Origin: Coprococcus sp.
GTDB taxonomy: Bacteria; Bacillota; Clostridia; Lachnospirales; Lachnospiraceae
Length of the DNA stretch: 17,953 bases
Assembly: GCA_016297325.1 (NCBI GenBank)
Contig: JAEDGW010000052.1
Location: 1 to 17,953, forward strand
Direction: 5' to 3'
The notes beneath the pieces were generated by a model. The model did not search any database, was not told the origin of the DNA, and worked only from the letters and a program-made list of their open reading frames with translations. Shown here piece after piece: positions 14,297-17,953 of this stretch. Position numbers and translations under genes: made by a program. Each line of letters opens with the position of its first letter. Position 1 is the stretch's first letter.

Positions 14297-15043
14297 CTAA
14301 ATATCTCTGTCAATCTCAAACATAACTATAGCCATAACCGCAAGTCCTGCAGTCTCAGTGCGCAGTATCCTGTGTCCAAGTGTGATGCTCTTTGCACCAG
14401 CCGCCATGGCCTGCTCTACCTCATCTCTGGAAAATCCGCCTTCCGGGCCAATAAATATGCCAAGGCTCTTCTTTCCCTGTATATCCGATATGACTCTTCG
14501 GGAATATTCAAGTCCCTCAGCCTCCTCGTATGGGATTATGTTCATATCGAGCTCTGATGCCATCTTTATCGCCTGTGCAAATGTAACCGGAGAAAGTACC
14601 TCCGGGACAAGACCTCTTCCTGACTGCTTTGCAGCGGCCTCTGCTATCAGATTATATCTCTCTGTCTTCTTCGCAGCCTTTTTCGCATCAAGTTTCACCA
14701 CAGTTCTGGCCGTAAATACCGGAACTATTCTGTGCACGCCAAGTTCCACCATCTTCTGTACTATCAGATCCATCTTGTCCGATTTCGGGTAACCCTGGAA
14801 CAGCGTCACCTCAACGGGAAGTTCGGCAAAATTATCACATACATCCTCTATATCTGCGACAACCTGTTCGCTGTCAATATCTGATATCCTGCAATAATAA
14901 TCCCGTCCTCTTCCATCACTTATCAGAATCTGCTCGCCAATCTTAAGCCGCAGAACATTCCTGATGTGATTTACGTCTCCGCCTGTTATGGTGATACTTG
15001 TACCGGCTTCTCTGCCGTCCATATCCACAAAAAATCTGTTCAT
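14297..15043 (-). CDS. rsmE: 16S rRNA (uracil1498-N3)-methyltransferase RsmE
   Basis: A 248-residue protein of the expected RsmE length and layout. The N-terminal PUA-like domain opens MNRFFVDMDG and shows DVNHIRNVLRLKIGEQILIS. The C-terminal SPOUT methyltransferase domain (from about 78) has FQGYPKSDKMDLIVQKMVEL, AEAAAKQSGRG at about 134-144, and the knot motifs IGPEGGFS (198-205) and LGHRILRTETA (222-232). It methylates U1498 in helix 44 of 16S rRNA in the 30S subunit. It follows prmA, as in Bacillus (yqeT-yqeU). The ribosome binding site is poor: GAGAGGA lies about 14 nt upstream, and an AGG abuts the ATG. Its 108-nt leader contains a promoter and a hairpin. Confidence 0.96.
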   Translation of the reverse strand: MNRFFVDMDGREAGTSITITGGDVNHIRNVLRLKIGEQILISDGRGRDYYCRISDIDSEQVVADIEDVCDNFAELPVEVTLFQGYPKSDKMDLIVQKMVELGVHRIVPVFTARTVVKLDAKKAAKKTERYNLIAEAAAKQSGRGLVPEVLSPVTFAQAIKMASELDMNIIPYEEAEGLEYSRRVISDIQGKKSLGIFIGPEGGFSRDEVEQAMAAGAKSITLGHRILRTETAGLAVMAIVMFEIDRDI

Positions 15044-15071
15044 CCTTTTTGAATAGTCCTCTCATATCAAT

Positions 15072-15118
15072 GTATCCATACAGTATATCACTGCCATGTA
15101 ATGGATACTTCGATATCC
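15072..15118 (-). promoter_or_regulatory. Hairpin-forming 5' leader of rsmE
   Basis: A perfect 8-bp inverted repeat (GTATCCAT 15072-15079, ATGGATAC 15101-15108) encloses a second short stem CAGT/ACTG (15081-15084 and 15090-15093). With the promoter at 15119-15147 the transcript would begin near 15112, so this hairpin would form the extreme 5' end of the mRNA. A competing 5-bp stem GGATA/TATCC (15103-15107 and 15114-15118) overlaps one arm and could form only in read-through RNA from prmA. There is no U-run, so this is not a terminator. It could be an RNA stabiliser, a protein site or a DNA operator. Confidence 0.4.
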
Positions 15119-15147
15119 TTTATACAATATTCTTAGCAAACAATCAA
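15119..15147 (-). promoter_or_regulatory. Internal promoter before rsmE (TTGATT-N17-TATAAA)
   Basis: On the minus strand TTGATT (15142-15147) lies 17 bp from TATAAA (15119-15124), directly after the prmA stop codon. It would let rsmE, the desulfurase and thiI be expressed apart from the dnaK-dnaJ-prmA genes. Both boxes are near-consensus (4/6 and 5/6). Confidence 0.5.
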
Positions 15148-15151
15148 ACAT

Positions 15152-16114
15152 TTATTTATGTTTTTTTGCTACAAAGCTCACCCAGTCATTCATATACACT
15201 GTGTCAACTATATCAAAATTGTTTGCAAGAAGTGCTTGTCTGACCTCTTCTTCTTTGATATTTATGATTCCTGATGATATGAAGATACCATCATCCTTCA
15301 TGAATTTCTGTACTACAGCAGACATAGGTATGATGACATCCGCAAGGATGTTTGCCACAACTATATCATAATTTGCACCTATGGAATCCACCAGCTTATC
15401 ATCCTCAAGGACGTTGCCGCAGATAAAACTTACCTTGTCCGCAGGAATCCCGTTGATGTCCCTATTCTCCCCGGCCACATCAACTGCGATCGGATCTATA
15501 TCTATTCCAAGTACATGGTCTGCTCCCAGCTTCTCACATACAAAAGAGAGTATTCCGCTTCCGCTTCCCGCATCCAGTATCGTATCTCCGCCCTTCATAT
15601 ATTTTTTGAGCTGTCCGATACACAGTCTTGTAGTCTCATGGGAACCCGTGCCAAATGCCGTTCCCGGATCTATCTCTATCACTATGTCGTCCTCAGATGC
15701 ATCCTCCGGGATCTCCTCCCAGGTCGGCTTGATAATTATATTGTCATACAGCCTGAACGGTTTGAAATACGCTTTCCAGTTATCTCTCCAGTCCTCTTCC
15801 CTGCTTTCCTCCTCAGTCATCTCCCCTGAACCAACCGGCAGAAATTCTGACAGTCTCTTAAGTTCCGCAGAAACCTTGCTCTTCATCTCGTCCACATCAA
15901 ATGTGTCATCAAGGAAGCAGGAAACCTTTGCCGTTCCATCATTTGGCGCCATGTCATCCGGCAGAAGATCCACAAACATGGTCTTCATCTCGTCATCTGT
16001 GAGCGGAATATTGTCTTCTATCTGAACACCCAAAACGCCTTCCTCTTCGAGGAAGGCGCTAATGAGGTCTTCAGCTTCACATGTTGTACTAATTGTGAGC
16101 TTCGTCCATTTCAT
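15152..16114 (-). CDS. prmA: Ribosomal protein L11 methyltransferase PrmA
   Basis: A 320-residue protein of standard PrmA size. The N-terminal substrate-recognition domain (MKWTKLTISTTCEAEDLISA, GVLGVQIED) is joined to a SAM-binding domain. Motifs are DWRDNWKAYFKPF at about 108-120, the PrmA signature GTAFGTGSHETT at about 151-162, SAM motif I LDAGSGSGILS at about 180-190, and VVANILADVI at about 252-261. PrmA trimethylates lysines and the N-terminus of ribosomal protein L11. It follows dnaJ after 11 nt, the Firmicutes dnaJ-prmA-rsmE order. The acidic stretch at about 95-110 lies in the linker region and is not unusual. Confidence 0.96.
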   Translation of the reverse strand: MKWTKLTISTTCEAEDLISAFLEEEGVLGVQIEDNIPLTDDEMKTMFVDLLPDDMAPNDGTAKVSCFLDDTFDVDEMKSKVSAELKRLSEFLPVGSGEMTEEESREEDWRDNWKAYFKPFRLYDNIIIKPTWEEIPEDASEDDIVIEIDPGTAFGTGSHETTRLCIGQLKKYMKGGDTILDAGSGSGILSFVCEKLGADHVLGIDIDPIAVDVAGENRDINGIPADKVSFICGNVLEDDKLVDSIGANYDIVVANILADVIIPMSAVVQKFMKDDGIFISSGIINIKEEEVRQALLANNFDIVDTVYMNDWVSFVAKKHK

Positions 16115-16125
16115 ATATTTTTTAC

Positions 16126-17283
16126 CTACTTTTTCTTTCTTCTCTTGTGATCACCAAATGTGAACGGGCCTGCAGAGTCTGTAGCAGGTCTTGTCTCAAC
16201 AAGTGTTGCCTGCTCATACTGATTGAGGATCTTCTTCTGCTCCTCTGTCAGCTTCTCAGGTACCTGGACAACAAGCGTTACATAGTGATCGCCTCTCTGT
16301 GTCGGATTCTTAAGGTTAGGAACACCTTTTCCTTTCAGCTTGATCTTGGTGTCTGTCTGTGTTCCAGGTGGAATCGTGTAATCGATCTCTCCTTCGATGG
16401 TGTTGATCTTTATCGTTCCGCCAAGTGCAGCCTGTGTGAATGTGATAGGCTCTGATGAATAGAGGTTGTACTCCTGTCTCTGGAAGTTTGGATGACGATC
16501 TACAAGTATAGTAACTGTAAGATCTCCTCTCTCACCGCCGTTGATTCCCGGCTCACCTTTTCCTTTTATACGGATATTTGTTCCATTATCTACTCCAGGT
16601 GGAATAGCTATCTGTATCTTCTTTCTGCTCTTTACATATCCTGTACCAGCACAGTTGCTGCACTTGTATCTGATGATCTTACCAGATCCACTACAATCAG
16701 GACATGTCTGAACATTACGTACAACACCAAACAGTGACTGCTGTGTGGTAACTATCTGTCCCTTACCACCACACTTGCCACACACTTCTGGCTGGTGTCC
16801 CGGCTGTGAACCGGTTCCCTTACATACATCACACTCATCCTTCAGAGGAAGTTCCAGCTCTTTCTGAGTACCAAATATGGCCTCTTCAAAAGCAACTCTG
16901 ATGGTAGTCTTGATGTTTGCGCCCTTCATAGGGCCATTCGTATTTCTCTGACGGCTTCCGCCACCAAACATGTCTCCGAAGATATCTCCAAAGATATCTC
17001 CCATATCTGCGAAATCAAATCCGCCAAATCCACCGGCACCGCCACCGTTCTGGTCAAATGCTGCATGGCCAAACTGATCATACTTTGCACGTTTCTCAGG
17101 ATCACTGAGGACTGAATAAGCTTCAGCGGCTTCTTTGAATTTCTCTGCAGCCTCCTCATCACCAGGGTTCATATCCGGGTGGTATTTTTTTGCTACCACT
17201 CGGTATGCCCTTTTGATCTCGGCTTCAGAGGCTCCCTTGGTAACACCAAGGACTTCATAATAATCGGTCTTTGTCTCTGCCAT
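16126..17283 (-). CDS. dnaJ: Molecular chaperone DnaJ (Hsp40)
   Basis: A 385-residue type I DnaJ with all domains. The J-domain with His-Pro-Asp lies at 35-37 (KKYHPDMNPGD). A Gly/Phe-rich region (about 79-108) is rich in GGFGGFDFADMGDIFGD. The zinc-binding domain has four CxxCxGxG-type repeats starting at Cys151, Cys168, Cys194 and Cys208. The C-terminal peptide-binding domains follow (IPPGVDNGTNIRIKGKG, HPNFQRQEYNLY, LGGTIKINTIEG) and a basic tail HKRRKKK ends it. DnaJ delivers unfolded clients to DnaK and stimulates its ATPase. It lies 26 nt after dnaK and is surely co-transcribed with it. Confidence 0.98.
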   Translation of the reverse strand: MAETKTDYYEVLGVTKGASEAEIKRAYRVVAKKYHPDMNPGDEEAAEKFKEAAEAYSVLSDPEKRAKYDQFGHAAFDQNGGGAGGFGGFDFADMGDIFGDIFGDMFGGGSRQRNTNGPMKGANIKTTIRVAFEEAIFGTQKELELPLKDECDVCKGTGSQPGHQPEVCGKCGGKGQIVTTQQSLFGVVRNVQTCPDCSGSGKIIRYKCSNCAGTGYVKSRKKIQIAIPPGVDNGTNIRIKGKGEPGINGGERGDLTVTILVDRHPNFQRQEYNLYSSEPITFTQAALGGTIKINTIEGEIDYTIPPGTQTDTKIKLKGKGVPNLKNPTQRGDHYVTLVVQVPEKLTEEQKKILNQYEQATLVETRPATDSAGPFTFGDHKRRKKK

Positions 17284-17309
17284 AGCCTTTACCTTTCATC
17301 CTCAATCTA

Positions 17310-17953
17310 TTAAACCTCTGTGAAATCTCCATCTACCACATCACCGTCTGAAAAATCTGGTGTGCCTGCGCCTGTTCCTGCATTTGCTCCAGGACCGTTC
17401 TGCTCATAAAGCTTTGAGAAGAGGTTCTGTGCGCTCTCCATCAGCTTATCCTTTGCAGCCTTGATCTTGTCAACATCTGCATCTGTCATGCTCTCTGCCT
17501 CTGAGCTGTCTATAGCCGCTCTCAGTGCATCAAGGTCTGCCTTTACGCCAGCCTTATCTGAATCTGAAAGCTTATCTCCTACCTCGCCGAGTGCCTTCTC
17601 TGTCTGGAATGCAAGTGCATCAGCCTCATTTCTTGCCTCAATGCCTTCCTTACGCTTCTTATCCTGAGCCTCGTACTCTGCTGCTTCCTTAACTGCTCTA
17701 TCGATATCATCATCTGAAAGTGATGTTCCTGATGTGATAGTGATGTGCTGCTCTCTTCCTGTTCCAAGATCCTTGGCTGATACGTTTACGATACCATTTG
17801 CATCGATATCGAATGTAACCTCGATCTGTGGAACTCCACGTCTTGCAGGAGCGATACCATCAAGTCTGAATCTACCAAGGCTCTTGTTGTCCTTTGCGAA
17901 CTGTCTCTCACCCTGTACTACGTTGATATCAACGGCATCCTGATTATCCTGTG
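17310..17953 (-). CDS. dnaK: Molecular chaperone DnaK (Hsp70), partial C-terminal 214 residues
   Basis: The reading frame enters from the right edge and ends at the TAA at 17310-17312, followed at once by TAG, a tandem stop. The visible part is the end of the substrate-binding beta domain (INVVQGERQFAKDNKSLGRF, GIAPARRGVPQIEVTFDIDA, GIVNVSAKDLGTGREQHITI). The helical lid follows (SLSDDDIDRAVKEAAEYEAQ and onwards), then a Gly/Ala-rich linker (NGPGANAGTGAGT) and the conserved tail ending DFTEV. DnaK is the ATP-driven Hsp70 of the cytoplasm. Any hrcA and grpE genes, and the heat-shock operator expected before them, would lie beyond the right edge. Confidence 0.98.
   Translation of the reverse strand, partial: QDNQDAVDINVVQGERQFAKDNKSLGRFRLDGIAPARRGVPQIEVTFDIDANGIVNVSAKDLGTGREQHITITSGTSLSDDDIDRAVKEAAEYEAQDKKRKEGIEARNEADALAFQTEKALGEVGDKLSDSDKAGVKADLDALRAAIDSSEAESMTDADVDKIKAAKDKLMESAQNLFSKLYEQNGPGANAGTGAGTPDFSDGDVVDGDFTEV

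Noticed and set aside
1..17953. CRISPR arrays, insertion sequences, tRNA or rRNA genes, toxin-antitoxin or defence genes
   Set aside because: No spaced direct repeats, transposase or recombinase frames, RNA gene signatures or unknown gene clusters were seen; the region reads as core chromosome.

Overview
The window is a gene-dense chromosomal stretch from a low-to-moderate-GC member of the Firmicutes, most likely a clostridial species of the Lachnospiraceae type. This rests on protein content and gene order (RNase J beside YlbF, IreB-RuvX-DUF1292, a SigK-type sporulation sigma factor, Gram-positive type IV pilus ATPases), on strong AGGAGG-type ribosome binding sites and on AT-rich sigma-A-like promoters. 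I cannot name the species. Almost everything is on the minus strand; only two genes, the sigma factor and an HPr-like protein, are on the plus strand.

Layout in plus coordinates. (1) 1-3583, minus: type IV pilus assembly genes transcribed pilB -> pilT -> pilC (pilC runs off the left edge), with a promoter before pilB and a 217-bp AT-rich gap before pilC that holds promoter-like elements and a dyad repeat. (2) 3854-4477, plus: a SigK-like sigma factor ending in a terminator shared with the next minus-strand operon. (3) 4494-9959, minus: an eight-gene operon with a good promoter at 10014-10042, in transcription order ireB, ruvX, DUF1292, RNase J, ylbF, a short MltG-like protein, trmR, trhP. (4) 10057-11409, minus: mtaB. 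(5) 11507-11740, plus: an HPr-like protein lacking the phosphorylated histidine, with its own promoter and a terminator shared with thiI. (6) 11874-17953, minus: dnaK (partial) -> dnaJ -> prmA -> rsmE -> cysteine desulfurase -> thiI, with a second promoter before rsmE.

How the genes fit together. The window combines two blocks known from Bacillus: dnaK-dnaJ-prmA-rsmE-mtaB and yrzL(ireB)-yrrK(ruvX)-yrzB ... yrrL(mltG)-yrrM(trmR)-yrrN/O(trhP). In this genome a desulfurase-thiI pair and the HPr-like gene sit between rsmE and mtaB, and RNase J plus ylbF sit between yrzB and yrrL. Translation-apparatus modification is the dominant theme: trhP/trmR (wobble uridine 34), mtaB (A37), thiI with its desulfurase (U8), rsmE (16S rRNA) and prmA (ribosomal protein L11). 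RNase J and YlbF add RNA turnover, and IreB and the MltG-like protein point to cell-wall control.

I found no mobile element, CRISPR array, tRNA or rRNA gene, or defence cassette, and no convincing unknown multi-gene system. The points most worth a second look are an HPr-like protein with Asp in place of the active-site His, an MltG-like protein without a catalytic domain, the regulatory-looking gap before pilC, a 5'-terminal hairpin in the rsmE leader, and two bidirectional terminators of the same design.
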